From: Limnoperna fortunei
Lineage: Eukaryota > Mollusca > Bivalvia > Mytilida > Modiolidae
DNA: 64,000 bases
Direction of reading: 5' to 3'
NCBI GenBank assembly: GCA_944474755.1
Contig: OX104111.1
Location: 95,460,805-95,524,804 of the forward strand
A program made the translations under genes and the position numbers. Below the pieces are notes generated by a model, which saw only the letters and a program-made list of their open reading frames with translations, made no database searches and had not been told where the DNA came from. Below are positions 24,650 through 38,500 of this stretch, one piece after another (within the stretch, counting starts at the first letter, position 1; every line of letters starts with the position of its first letter).

Positions 24650-25425
24650 CTTGGATATAACACTATAAAAAAATTAAGATATTATAATCAAATTGTACGG
24701 TGCGGTTACCTCCGGATTTAATTGATTAATTTAAAGATTTTACAAATCCTTTTATCATCATTATAATTTCACAATAACGTTTTATTATGTTTTATTAGAG
24801 ATAATTTGCTTTATTTTTCATAGAATAGTCAAATTTCAATTTACTTTGTGCATAACTATAAATGTTCATAAAATCTTCGTTTAACGTAGGTACGTATTTC
24901 TTAACCGTTTCAAATTGTCAAAAAGATTATCTGGGCTATTGCAAAGTCAGCAATGCTTATTACCCGATTTTAGAAAAGTATATTGCATTTCATATACATA
25001 TTTTTTTAAAATTTGGTCATGATCGATATACTTAAAATAATAAGATATATTGTCATACCATTTACAATTTCTAAACGATAATTAGTTTTTTGTGCAGGTC
25101 CAAAAATAATTAAAATAATAAAAAAGACTCCACACACCATGGCTAGAAGTTTCTTCCAATGACAACATTCTATTACTAATAATATCGATACATATTTGAT
25201 TTCTGCAAATAAAGCAATATCAGCGTTTTCTTTTGAGCTTTTAAAGAGTGGGTCTCAAGCTTGACCATTGCAACTTGCGTTAGATTCTACTTGAAACACT
25301 AATACTACTAAATGTATTCATACAGTTTAGAAGCAAATAAGTAAAAATAATATTAATCCGAATTATTAAGATTGAAAAACTGGTGATCAATACCAATATA
25401 AATACGAAGGAGTTTCATGTGCATT
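24650..25425. other. Intergenic, no recognisable gene
   Basis: AT-rich sequence between the tail of copy C and relic C'. No supported feature was seen. Confidence 0.4.
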
Positions 25426-25429
25426 TCTG

Positions 25430-26330
25430 ATTGTTGTCTCAAGTGTTACCAATAGCTAGAATTGTGAACCTGACAGCCGTCTCAAAAACATTAGCAGGGG
25501 CAAGGCCTTTTGTGGGCAAAGCATTAATTGATGTACGTATGATGTAAGGAGGGAGGATAGCCTTTCTAAAATATGCAGCCAATTGTGAATGAAGGAAGGT
25601 AACGTCTAAATGATAGTCTGTTGAGTGTATATAAAAAAATGTGAAACGTCTGCACAAAATTAAAGAATTTAAAAAGGTGGAAAAATTGACTTCGTTTGGC
25701 AAACCAAAAAACAAATACTGAGCAATATTGACAACATCGTCCCCCATTTCCACACTTCCTGAACAACATGTTAAATAAAGCTTAAGAGAATAGAGAATGT
25801 GCAAGCGACAGCCCAACAGTTGATGACGTTAGCAACATTTATTGTCATTTAAATCAAGAAAAAGAATTTGTGTCTCGTCGATATGTCCCGCTCGGTCCCC
25901 TTTTGAAGTTTACTTTAGCATGAAATATTTGGTACAGCTCTGTCGCGTTTTGCAAGGTTAAGAGATCTCATCATGTTGTAAATTTGTACCAAGTGTCATG
26001 AAGACGTACGGAAGAACGAACAGAAAATCTATGTCGCGTAAATTTGTTGGCGGACATAAAAAATAATTTGCTGATCTAGATTAAGCATATTTGACAGCCT
26101 CTGCTCATCCTTTAGAAAATGCAGGGTGCAAAACAAACCAAAATGTAATGGGCTGTGAGTATCGGTCGCACTGCGTCGAGAAAACCAAGTCGACAAAAGG
26201 AATAACAATCCAGTTAATGCAAGAGACCGTCATAATGCAGACATGCATCCGAGATATCAAAATAAATCCGATATAGGAGAGTCAAAGGTGACCAAAGACG
26301 CTGTTAAATCGATCGGACAACACTAAATAT
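25430..26330 (+). pseudogene. NADAR exon-3 relic and tail (C')
   Basis: At 25480-25560 the segments ACATTAGCAGGGGCAAGGC ('TLAGAR', matching TLVEAS) and GGGCAAAGCATTAATTGATG (matching GQALTEVR) are joined by a deletion that removes the WGIG part. About 26085-26320 matches the charged tail of copy A (NQNVMG, KTKSTK). This is the third unit showing a secondary exon-3 relic downstream of a main NADAR copy. Confidence 0.6.
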
Positions 26331-26454
26331 CTAATCATTCTGAGGAGAAATTAGATTTAGTTGTGCACTTTGGTCTGCTGCAAGATGATACTTACTCCTT
26401 AGAAAGTATATCGAGCAAGGAAAACCTCGCATAACGCAAGCGCGAATCACTATG

Positions 26455-26645
26455 CCGACATTATTTCGACTTTGGATTAACTTGCTGCAGAACCTACACC
26501 AGAGGAGCTAAGGAAAACACTCTTCGAGCTTTCAACTGGAAAAGTCCAATGCTCTGATGTTATTCCTGCTTAGATCCACACGAATGGCAAAGTACATAAA
26601 GATGAGAACTGGCTATGTTACTTCTGAACATACTTCGCTGCCCCT
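26455..26645 (+). pseudogene. LINE reverse-transcriptase fragment
   Basis: One frame reads AEPTPEELRKTLFELSTGK, then VQCSDVIPA, a stop, and TNGKVHKDELAMLLLNI. This resembles the segment before the palm of non-LTR reverse transcriptases (the usual 'eElr.ai..l..gKapG.DgiPaE'). It is a short, broken fragment. Confidence 0.6.
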
Positions 26646-26726
26646 GAATACAGAGTAAAGCAATTACTTGATCAAGTAAAAAATTTATCTCCATGCAGGA
26701 GCAAACGAAAAGCAAAAATACATGCA

Positions 26727-26925
26727 AAGTCACACTTAGAGGGTTTTTTTCACTGATGATAGATTGAATAAATATTTGCATTTAGATACGGTGAGCATTA
26801 TTTTAGCTATATTCAGGACATGGAAAGTCACACTTCGAGGTTCTTTTCACTGATGATTGATCGAATAAATATTTGCATTTACATTATTTTAGCTATAATC
26901 AGGACAAGAACAAGTAAACAAGCAA
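26727..26925. repeat. Direct duplication of about 100 bp
   Basis: The segment containing GTCACACTTAGAGGGTTTTT, CACTGATGATAGATTGAATA and AATATTTGCATTTA recurs about 100 bp later with small changes. Both copies end in a piece like the family-2 end (ATTTTAGCTATATTCAGGAC). Confidence 0.7.
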
Positions 26926-26994
26926 TAATTCAATGTGGGAAAGATGTGAAGTGAAAGGACAAATTGGCCTGCCACTAGAAAAGTATGAAGTAGT

Positions 26995-27245
26995 AGATAG
27001 GGGCGGAGAATTGAGCATTTTATTGTGGCTACAATAACCGAATCTTTTTTCGAAATCTACAAAAGTGGTCTTAATCCTTCAAGAAGCGTGACACACTTCC
27101 AAACACGTCGCCTATTATGATCTATTGCCATGCTTCTGTAATATGAACTGACAACCGCCTAACGAAAGGGCTTCAGTGTTTGCCATTTGGGGATGTTCTG
27201 GGCAGCTCTGAAGGTCGAGCACTGGGAACCCTACTAGTATGATTT
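26995..27245 (-). repeat. Dispersed repeat family 2, reverse copy
   Basis: It contains TTGTGGCTACAATAACC, AAATCTACAAAAGTGGTCTT, GGCTTCAGTGTTTGCCA and GGGATGTTCTGGGCAGCTCT. It reads as the reverse complement of 14480-14720. A further end fragment with TTGATTGATTGATGTTGAAC lies at 27405-27465. Confidence 0.7.
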
Positions 27246-27469
27246 CAGCAAAAACAAACGAAACTACACGATAAATTCATATTCAATCATCTAAAGCAAA
27301 ACAAAACAAAATATTGAATTCATTTTTAAACAGTGCGAAAGTTGCAACAAACAGGTCACAAAAACGAAGGATACGTCTACTCATTTACAAATAAAAAAAT
27401 AAATTGATTGATTGATGTTGAACGTTCAGCAAACAATATTTCAGCCATATTCAGGACGTGCGAAATAGA

Positions 27470-28502
27470 GAAAAGTATTTAAACAACTAACATGAATTTT
27501 TTTTATTAATTCACAATAAAAATCCACTATTAAATATGCAGTTGCCTGAAGAAAACAGACGTATCTATGAGATTATATGAGAGCTTAGCAACTGGTTTAA
27601 AAAAGAATTTAAGTTAGGCTACAAAATTATTTGTTTATATGATTATGCTTGTTTTAAACATTTTTTTTTTCAAAATTAGTAAATTCAATTGCCTATTTTG
27701 TTCACGTTTCAGTACAATTATATCTATTCTATATGATTTAATTCAATAATCAATCTGAACAGCAATTACAACTGTTCATTACTTATAAACTCATAGAAAA
27801 TGCCCATGTTTAATAGATTGCTACAGCCTAAAAACTGCAACAGAAACTTACAAAAACTATACAACAAATAATATTAACTTTGCTCAGATAAATAGTCCAT
27901 CACTATATACTTTCAAGTTAAGCACGTCAATACAAGAGATATCTGGGAATTGCTACCAAGAACTTTATGGTCAAGTATAATGATGAAAAAGGCAACACTG
28001 CACCAAAATTAATTTCCGATAGATTTTGTACAATTTTGCAGTGAAAACGTAAGGGCTCTAAAAAAATGCAAAGTTTTTATTCTCAATATTTTCTTTAACT
28101 CATTATTCCTTTCACAGTATATAAATACATATCACTGGACGTAAAAATATTCAAAATTAAATTTATACATTCTTTTTAGTCCCCACTACAATAAAAACAT
28201 AAATAACATACTATTAATCTATGATAGCTCAAACATTCACAGATCTATTAACAGTTAAACATTATTTATATCTTTATATAAAAAACTCAAACGAAATAAA
28301 TGCAACATTACTTGTGTGTTGCGTATGTCAAACAAAATACTCTGCACTGCAGTAAAGAACAACTAATACTTTTAGTAAAACTATGGGTAAAAACACCTAC
28401 ATGTATACATTTTTCAAATATTGTGTCACAGATCTGAAAAAAACCGAACGCCATGTTTGTAAATCAATAATATTAATAAATAAAGGAAATCGCAAAAAAT
28501 TA
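27470..28502. other. 3' flank of NADAR gene D, no other gene seen
   Basis: AT-rich sequence. Because the stop of gene D is at 28503-28505 on the - strand, its 3' UTR must start here. I could not fix a polyadenylation site among the many A/T-rich words. Confidence 0.4.
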
Positions 28503-28718
28503 TTATTTTAACATTTTCTTCGCTGTCATCAGATGATTCCTTACTGCCATGAGAGCCTTGCCCAACAAATTCTTGCCCCGCCATGTATTCACATTCCATG
28601 CTTTTGGATTGTTTTCCCCCAATCCTATTCCCCAAAGGCGATCACGTGGACTACTCTCTGCCAATATTTTTGGATATGTGTCAATTAACTGCTTCTCCAA
28701 GCGAGGATTCTGTGAAAA
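28503..28718 (-). CDS. NADAR gene D, exon 4 (C-terminal)
   Basis: The acceptor is TTTTTTTTAG|TTTTCACAG. Seventy-one codons plus TAA give FSQNPRLEKQLIDTYPKIL, ESSPRDRLWGIGLGENNP, NTWRGKNLLGKALMAVR and a Lys-rich end. It is the intact version of the exon-3 relics scattered through 3-26 kb. Those relics continue into long charged tails, whereas gene D ends a few residues after the domain. Confidence 0.92.
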   Translation of the reverse strand, partial: FSQNPRLEKQLIDTYPKILAESSPRDRLWGIGLGENNPKAWNVNTWRGKNLLGKALMAVRNHLMTAKKMLK

Positions 28719-31700
28719 CTAAAAAAAAACAAGAAACAAAATATATTCAAGCTTTAATTACGTTAATATCATTTAAAATATATTTTGTTATGCAACCACT
28801 GGAGCATTTAATCAGAGTAAAAACGTTTATGTATTTATATCACCATTGAGTAGTTATGTTCAAATTTAAACAGATATTTTCAGATAGCCAGATTAATAAA
28901 ACATTCATTCTAATTATCTACATAAATTGGTTTTGTACGCTTTTATTTGTAATCTTTGAGTATAACGTAATCCCTTGCAACGTAATACCAACTGTTTAAA
29001 TTTAAAATTCACAGTACGAAATATAAACAATTAAGTAAAAGTTATGAATTGCTAAGTCCGAAAATAAATCATACAAAACTCTTGCCAGATATATGTCTCA
29101 CATGCTTACATATACCCTATGACTATAAAAAAAATACATGGTCAAAACAACATCTTAATGTTGAAGTTGAGGGCATCTAATTGACATTGTGTAACTGCAA
29201 GTCTGATTTGTTGCTCAATACACACTCTACAAAAATTTCTGTTAATTTCGATCTACACGTCTGACACCCACTGAATTAAAATAAAAGATTCATTTAAATA
29301 AGTTAAGTGTTCAAACTGTATATATCCTACGCAAAATTGTCGTACCTGATACACACTATTGACTCTGCTGTAACACTTTGAATCTTGTGTAAGTATGTTA
29401 CGCTCACCTTTGCGACATTTCCTTTAAACACTATATCTTGACAGTGTTGATTCCATATATTTGGATCAAAGTTACTGACTTTTCTTCCCAGTTGTTTTTG
29501 TTTCAGTGGTTTTGTTTCGTTTAAAATATCCCTTTCAATTCGATAATCCTCGAACAGTACTAAAGTAAAGTATGAAAGTAAATATAAATAGGAAAAAATA
29601 ACTAATACATCATTGAACGACTGATAAGTATCTTTTCTAAATTGCGAATAAAGAAGCGAGTGATAAACTTCTATTTTAGACACAAGCTGAATTCAGTACT
29701 GAAGTATCGGTATTATTATCCGGAAATGCGTTATCTTGTATTATGTGTATTATGGGCTTGACGTAAAAGTAGTGAAGGATTTACCTTTCGTTGGATACAG
29801 ATAAATGGTTATAGCACACTGTTATAAATAGTAATATTTTGCTAATATAATAATTACACTAGAGACACAATGAATTGCAATGCTGGAATTGCGAAAATAA
29901 ATGAATACATTGTTAATAGTGTTGAGTGTAAAAATTTTTTGTGTTGGATGACACTATGAATATCTAATCAGCATCAAAACTATAAAAATTGAAAAAGAAA
30001 ATATATCATTTAATAATTAAGTGAATTTAATGTATTCAGCATTAAATTCCTTTATCGAAGGAAGACTGACTAGTATAGTTGTTGGCTGTTGTTGCTTTCG
30101 CTCTAGTATTCCTTAAACACATGATTGGTGATTGGTTAAACCTGTCTTAAAATAGAAAAACCAAATCGAGGTTCGGTCTTTTTGAAAATCGTCTGCAAGG
30201 AGGTGACAGGAAAAATGTCGGTTTGGCAATCTAAATTTTTTAATCCTTATTAATCTTCCATTCAACAACACTTCTTTGGAAGAAAAATTTGTTTAATGAT
30301 CTTCCAAACCCAGAAATCTCGAAAAATGTTATTTGGTTTCAGGATGGTTTAACAATTTCTTTAATTTTAGCACATCTGGGATGCGAAGCATCCACGGGAA
30401 GCATCATGGAGCTCCCGACATTTTATCAATATCTTGTAATTCTAGTTTCATATTTCCCCTAAACAATAATAATAATAATGTTATGTTATGGACATATTAA
30501 TACGAGTAAAGCATTTCTATTTAAATAAAAATAGGAATAAAGCCCTTCTTCCCTCCTATCACGGTCACAGCTTTTTGACAGTAAACCAATTGATAAAAGT
30601 GGTAAACTTCTTGAATACGTGTCAAGAATCCGGATTAAAAATACTAAATGGTAGAACAATTGGAGATTTATTAGGAAAATACACTTTTGTGTTACATATA
30701 ATGGATGTAGTGTTGTGGATTATATTATTGTTTCTAATGATATATGTTTGCTGATTTTACTGTACATGATTTCACTTCTTTATGAAACCATTGTATGTTA
30801 GTTGTTCATTGTTAACAAATTTTCATGTAAAGAGCAGCTTTAAAAATTAATTGGAACCACTTCCATGTAAATTTATATCGACAAAAGAAACAGTCTAACT
30901 GTATTCCCAGAATATAAATAGCATTGAAAGTAAACAAAAACTTGATAAATTTATGACAACTAAATTTAATGACATTAATTTGTCTACGGATTCCTTAACC
31001 ACAATTTTACAAGAAAATGCCAAAAAATCAGCTAAAATTGTTAAACCCCCTAGCAACATTAAAAATAAAAAAAAAATAAAAATAATAAAAAAAAAAAAAA
31101 ATAAATAAATAAATAAACTTGTAAATAAATTTCCCGGAAAAGATTAATATAGGAAAAATTCTATTCATTTAGATCAAAATACAGACATCTTTGAAGAAAA
31201 GTCATATAAAAACAAAATTCGTTCTGAATTAAGTAACAACTGTGCTAAGATCCAAATGTATTTTGGAACATGATAAATAAGCTTGAAAGGGAATCAGCTG
31301 GTCAAATTGAAGACACTGATATTCCAAAGGAAGAATTCATATCATTTTACAAAAAAACTAAATAAAGCTGACACTGCATATAGTAATAAACAACAAAATA
31401 TCACTCAGGAATTTGAGACCCTAAAATCAAATATTAACTTCTCAGTCTCAGGTGAGTTGAACAATGAAATCACCTGTGAGGAGATGATAAAAGCAATTAA
31501 ATTACTTAAAAATGGTAAAAGTGCATCATCAGACCTCATCTCTAATGAAATGCTGAAGAATAGTACCACAGCATTAATTAAACCACTCTGTAAACTTTTT
31601 AATTTTTTCACATGGTATCTTCCCTAAATCTTGGAATGAAAACTATTTAGTTTTATTACATAAAAAAGGTAATAGATTTGACCCTAATAATTATAGGGGA

Positions 31701-34700
31701 ATATCTATCGGCTCAAACTTAGGAAAATTATTTAATAAGATTATATACAATCGGCTTTTGGAATTTATGAATAATCACTTTCTAATAAGTAGGAACCAAA
31801 TAGGATTTAAAGAAAAGTGCAGGACTTCTGATCACATTTTTACTCTTAAAACTATCACAGATAACTATAAAATGAAAAATCAAAGTGTTTGCAGCCTTCA
31901 CTGACCTAAGAAAAGCCTTTGACACAGTGTGGGGATTGGTTTTTATTTATAAACTGCTAAAACATAACACTCTTAATGAAATATTTAAAATTATATACCG
32001 TATTCAATGTATACTGATACTATGTAAAATTAAATTTTCAAATGATCTAAGTGAGCCATTTATATCTGAAAGAGGTGTTAAACAAGGTGATGTTTGGAGT
32101 CCTCTTCTCCTTAACTTTTTTATAGATGATATATAAAAAAAAACTGGAAAACAACATATATTACCCAGTGGTCTTGGGTGGTATTAGAGTAAGCATTCTT
32201 CTTTATGCTGATGATATTGTACTAATATCTCAGAGTAAGGAAGGGTTTCAAAACTGTCTTTGCCACGGAATACTGTTCAATATGGCATTTACATGTAAAT
32301 ACTGATAAATCCAAAGTAGTAGTATTTAATTCGAATGGTAAAACCTTTTTAAACCAATTAAAATATAATAATTTATATATCTAGAAACAGTATCTCAGTA
32401 CTGTTATCTAGGCATTTTAATAAAATGTAATGGCAACTTTAATCTAGCTATTAACACATTGATAGAAAAAGCCAAAGAGCATATTTTGAAAATTAAAAAG
32501 CTAATTGGATTAAATAACCCTTGCAAATTATTAGAAAAACTCTTTGATACACTAATTTTACACATTATCACATACTGCAGTTAAATATGGGGTATTTTCT
32601 CCAACTTTAAAGATACTGAACCACTTGAAAAATTACATCTTAATTTATAAAAGAAATTCTAGGTGTACATTGCAAAGCTACTAATGATGCATGCCGAGCT
32701 GAACTATGTCGACTTCCCTTAAAAAGTAAAATTCTGTACTCAAGCATCAAATATCTAGAATATATTATAGACTCGGAAAATTCTTTAGTAAAAACTATTT
32801 TTGAAAATTCTGTTCACTCAACCAATTGGTTTATCAAACTGAAAACAGTATTAAATAATTTTGGTTTTTCCTTTCTAAATCATGATTTAAGCTCACTTAA
32901 ACAATACTTAAATCAAATAAAAATTAGATTAAATGATCAAAATCTCCAAAATCAAAATACACTTATAGACACATCTCCAAAACTAGAATTTTTTCAAAAT
33001 TTTTGTTTTTAAATAGGATGCAGACCTCGCTATTTAGATATGTTAAAGAAAGCTAAAGACAGAGCTGCTCTTTGTAACATTCGTATCAGTGCTCATAATC
33101 TAATGATAGGAAAGGGAAGATACCAAAAACTAAATAGAAAAGATGGAAACTGTCTAGTTTGCAATGCAGGAGAAATTGAAAATGAAGAACACTTTCTGTT
33201 GTATTGCAAACATTATAAGCTCATAAGAAGTACATTTCTTAAGAAAATCAAAAGTTTAATCCCAAATCTTTTAGCAAATCCCTATTATGCTTTTTGTTGA
33301 ATAGCATATCTGAATTTTGTCTAAAACTTACTGCTACATTTATTTTAAAATGCTTTGAATTAAGAAGAAGTTGTATCATATAAAACGTAATTTTAGTTGG
33401 TTATATCATCTGTATACTATATAATATAATATAATAATAAATACAATTAATGTAAAGAATTGTATTACATTTGTATAACAAACTTTGTATTGATCCTTTA
33501 AATTGTTGTGCCTTAACATGTACTGTACCATGAGTTTGTGCTAGTAAATATTTGTATTCGTATTTGTATTTTGTCCACATTTTCTTTTAACATATATTAT
33601 TGTTCTGTATTCACAGGAATGAATACACCTTAATTTTCAGCAACCATTTATGTTAATAAAGGCACCAGTCATACCGGACCCACCTTAACTAAGACTGGTT
33701 ACAAAATTTATTGAACTACCGGCATCAGTTTCATTTTACATTTCTTTTATGGTAACCGTTGTTTTTGCAACAATTTATGATATGGCCAGTTAAAATAAAT
33801 GAATTACATGCATCTCCGGCAATTTTTATTATCAAAATAATTTAACATCTTATTTCTTGGCACACGCCAGCTGGGCGTCCATAGTTCTGCGTTTTAGAGG
33901 CCCAGACTTGATCCAACACGCAGCGGGCACCGGACTACCTGTTTAATTCAAAGACTAATTTCACATTGGTATGGCAACACATTCCTCCATGGAAATAATT
34001 GTCAACTGAAGATATAAAATCTCTTGGAATGCAGAAATCCAATGTTTTTTTCAAAAATTATATTAGAATCCCTTCATGTAACTAAATTTTAACTGTTTAC
34101 ACATAATTTACACTTTATATCTTTATAAATGTTTGTTGCTTTTAATTCTAGTATATACATGCATATTAGCAAAACAATACAGATTCCGAATGCTATACAA
34201 GTATGGCCCCTGGCAAACATCTTGTAATATATTTTGCTAAATCGTTAATGAAATTGGTACTTCGCTTCCTTTTCTCGAATATTTTCAGGTATTGGGTCAG
34301 CTTGGAGCTTGTGAATTGAGGAGCCTTGAAAGGAAACACAAGTTCTGCCTTGTTTGCTTATACATCATAAGGAATGCATTAACTCAATGGTTATATTGGA
34401 ACCTTTATTAAATTGGAAGACCCTCCAAAAATTTATTATGATAAATATTGGGCGGAAAGATCTTGGTAATGTATTGGTTAGAATGCAATTCTGGATGTTA
34501 TTATTCTCTGGTCGCTGGAAATTTTTAAATAATTTGACAAATTGTGTTCGTGTTATTGACCAAAAAATGTTACATAAACAAATATTTAGACAAATCTACA
34601 TGCTGCAATTATTTATTTTACTATAACATATACATACTAAAAATTCGTATTAAATTGGAAGACCCTTCAAAAATTTATTATGAAAAATATTTGGCGGAAT

Positions 34701-35533
34701 GATCTTGGTAATGTATTTGTTAGAATGCACTTCTGTATGTTATTATTCTCTGGTCGCTGGAAATTTTTACATAAACAAATATTTAGACAAATCTACATGC
34801 TGCAATTATTTAGTTTACTATGACATATGCATACTAAAAATTCGTAATTGTATATCTGTTCTGCAAATATTTAGCTACATTTATATACTAGAGCAAGTTT
34901 TCCCACCGTAGGTCGGGATGCTCTCCGGCTTTCTCCCCCAATAAAAAACTGAACGCCATGATATAGTTGAAAAATTGCTGTAAGTGGCGTTCAACAACAT
35001 TCAAACCAACAACATAAGTATACTAGAAGTTCTGAATTTGTATATACATTCAAGCACAGACATTCATGTGCTATTTCAATTTGTTATTCACATTTATATT
35101 GATGTAGATATGCCATATATATACTAGAAATATATTATATTGAATATAACAGTGCTATTTTTAATTTGTTATATACTAGAAATACATTATATTATATATT
35201 AGTTATATATCAGTTATATATTAGTTATAGATATATATTTAACAGTATTGGCACAGCTGTGCAGTTCAAACCCCCCCCCCCCCCATTCTGTGGCGGTTGC
35301 CTGAAACGACACATGACGAGCATCTGTCATTTCAGTCAATTTGGCAGATTTTTCACTGCACTGGGCCCCCTTTTTATTAACTGTCAACTAGCAAATATCT
35401 AAATTCTGGAGTAACCTCTGTTTCCCAGGGTTGCTCATCCCCCATATATATCAGTTGCTAATTCATTTATGGTCTGCCATCAAGTTGCGGCGACCAATAT
35501 ATAGACTAGAACTTTAATCTTATCTTTATATTT

Positions 35534-35578
<45 letters not shown>

Positions 35579-38500
35579 CTATTTATTTATCTATCTATTT
35601 ATTTATTTATTTATATATTATTGTACTTGTATAATAAAGCTGTGGCCAAATACTGCCAATCTAGATCTTTGTTTTTATTCGGCATTCTCTGAGATAAGTC
35701 AAATTATCCCGTCTATCAATGCAAAGGCTTTGTGATAACAATGTGTTTTTCCAACGGTTCTGTAAACAATTATAGTTTCTTTATTATGGTAAGATACATA
35801 TATACAAAGTTACAGAAAAGATAACACAGTTGAGTATAATAAGTTTAGTTGTATGCTTGAAATAGCATAACAGTAATTCAAATTAAGCAATTTAACCATT
35901 AGGAAATACTTCTACATAAATAAGTTCTATCAATTAAAACAATTTTAATTCTGTAAAATACCAATATTTTCTTAACTGAGTAAACTTTGATACTATAAAA
36001 CATTTACATCTGAATTGCAATATGCCAGTAAATATGTTTGTCTTTCTGCTTGATGACCCGATTATGGTAGTATATTTAAGATGGTGAAGTGCTTTTATCA
36101 CAAAAATTTAATCAATATAACAACTCCGCCTTATGCGATTTTGGCAAATCCAGGTTGTCATGTTAGAGCGGCGCAATGATTCGGCGAGTGGTATGTGGGG
36201 CGTATGTGGGTTCAGGGCAGAGGCCAGTCTTCCAAGAAAACGACAAAACAAGATAAAGCTAAAAACCGATATGGTTCACTACTGTTAGATTTCTGTAAAG
36301 GGAACAATTTCTTTATATTAAATGGAAGACTAGAAGGTGACAAGGAAGGGAATCATTCTTGTAAAAATGCTATTGATGTCGATTACTATATAAGCAATTG
36401 CAAATTTTGTAAATAATTTTCATATTTTAGAATTCTCTAAACTTTTTTCTGATGTACATTTTCCGTTATCTATTTGTATTTGACACTTTTATGTATGACA
36501 CAGGCTTAAATGAATGTAATAATAACTCCTCACAAATGAACCCCAACACCTAAAATGCCAGAAAATGGAATAATAGTAAAATGGATGAATTTCAGAGAAA
36601 TATCAGCATTACAAGAAAAGATGCCCTTTTAAATAAACTTGTTGAAGAAAATAATGTTAATACATGTACCACAGTAATTTATGTTAACAATGTGATAAAT
36701 GACTTAGGAGAAATATTTATTGATAGTGCCAAGACAACCTTTGGTACATATAAAGGTAAAACAAAAAAGAAAAGTAAGGTAAAATTGAACTCTAAACCTT
36801 GGTTTATTTTTGAGTGCAAATTTGCCAGGAAAACCTTTAGAAAATTTAAGCAAAAGTTTTAAAATCAGAAAACCGAAATTAATAAACTTAGATTATTGGA
36901 GGCTGAAAAAAGATACATGACCATTAAGTGTATGTGTCAAGCGCAATACTCTGATAATCAATAAAAAAAGTTAATAGACATCAGACAAAATGATTCCGAA
37001 CAATTCTGGAAGATTTTAACGCAGGAAAAGAATAAAAGTCTCCCAAATATCCCAATTGAAAGTCTGTTTGATTTTTTTTTCTTTGAATGAAGTAACAATT
37101 GATAACGAAGATAACGAAGATATAACTTACTTGCACTTGAAGAACAAACATTAAATTAAGTGAACAATGAGATCAACTTGTAGATTGAAAAAGAGGAAAT
37201 ATTAAAATGCATTTCAAAGCTTAAAAATAAAGCTTGCGGTTAAGCTCAAATTATAATTGAATATATCAAAACAACATCAGAACGATTCATCGATATTTAC
37301 GAAAAGCTATTCAATCTTGTTTTCGATACAGGGCATATACCCGACCGCTGCTTAATATGAAATCTTGAACCCATTTTTAAAAACAAAGGGAGCAGTACAT
37401 ACCCTAAAAATTTTACACCTGTCAAATCGTAAGTTGCCTCGGGAAACTTTGTACTGTAGTGCTAACCGAGAGATTAAATAAATATTCTAAAGAACTTATA
37501 ATCCTAAATGAAAACCAATGCGGCTTCCGACATGGTTATTGTACTACCACAATTTATTTACGTTGCATGCATTTTTCGAAATTTTGAAACTTAACAGAAA
37601 AAAAAAACTTTTTGTGCCTTTGTTGATTTTGAAAAGGCTTTTGACAAAGTTAAGATAACAGGCCTGTTTTATAAGCTTATGTTTAATAATCTAAATAGGA
37701 AAATGTTAGCAGTCATTCAAAATATGTATAGAAAAATAAAATCTAATATTGTTTAAAACAATGAAAGTTCTGAATTTTTCTCGTGAAACAATGGATTGAG
37801 GCAAGGAGAAAATATGTCTCTTTTTCTATTTGCGATTTGTTTAAAATAACTTGGAATCTTTCTTACAAAGCCAAAACAATAACGGGCTTACATCGATAAG
37901 TAATGAAATCGAATCAATAGAGGGGGTTTATGTTAAAATCTTTCCTATACTGTATGCAGACGACACGGTACTGATGTCTGAAACTGCAGCCGGACTCCAA
38001 CAGCTTCTATAAAAATTGTGTAGATTGGAAACTTAAAGTTAATATAGATAAAACGAAAATCATATTCTCTTCTAGTGGAAGGCTTCCAAATAATTTACAC
38101 TTCACTCTAGATGATTAAGAAATTGAATGATCTCCGAACAACCCTAAATACAACTGGAACCTATAATTTTGCAATTAAAGCACAGGCTGATAAAGGAACA
38201 AAAGCCATGTATAAATTAATAAAGTAAGGCAAATACCACAACTTATCAAACAGAGGTTTGTTGTACCTAGGTTGATATTATCTCTCCAGAAGTTCTATAA
38301 TCGTTACGGGAAATCAGTGTCGCAAATACGATCTGACATTTTCGCTGAGTCATAGGTAGTGTTTCCTATTCCTGGCAGTGAGCAACTCGGCGGGTGTCTA
38401 ATTAGAGGCAGGCACTGCTTACTCGTCCAGACCACCTGAGTGCACCAATGGTTTTTATTTGGTTCGGGTTACTATCTTTCTGTGTTTTATATTTTTGGTT

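Larger units (their letters stand above)
19014..24650 (+). pseudogene. NADAR-domain pseudogene, copy C
   Basis: ATG at 19156 opens a 175-codon frame (MTTSDIRFYQDSIENTD...), the longest uninterrupted N-terminal region of the three decayed copies. It is rich in Lys, Glu, Asn and Arg, and has two similar 'KKxxGIDRRNRF' segments (about residues 90-98 and 165-174). It stops at 19681. Beyond the stop, pieces of the NADAR start are out of frame (FTVACTSFNCAEQYMM, followed by a stop), and the donor seen in A and B is lost. Exon 2 is about 20318-20451, frameshifted (AEEILQEKGHRY). Exon 3 starts about 23393 (FQSKELYSIIKRH, VEASLHDRIWGIGLSDHDP, then after a shift KQLLGQALTEVRDDL and a stop). Between exons 2 and 3 sits the tandem-repeat element 21471-23355. 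A decayed charged tail runs to about 24650. Bases 19014-19680 are strikingly close to 370-1020 of copy A. Confidence 0.85.

Noticed and set aside
26440..26480. Start of a complete LINE
   Set aside because: Only about 190 bp of reverse transcriptase are readable, with no YADD motif or endonuclease nearby.
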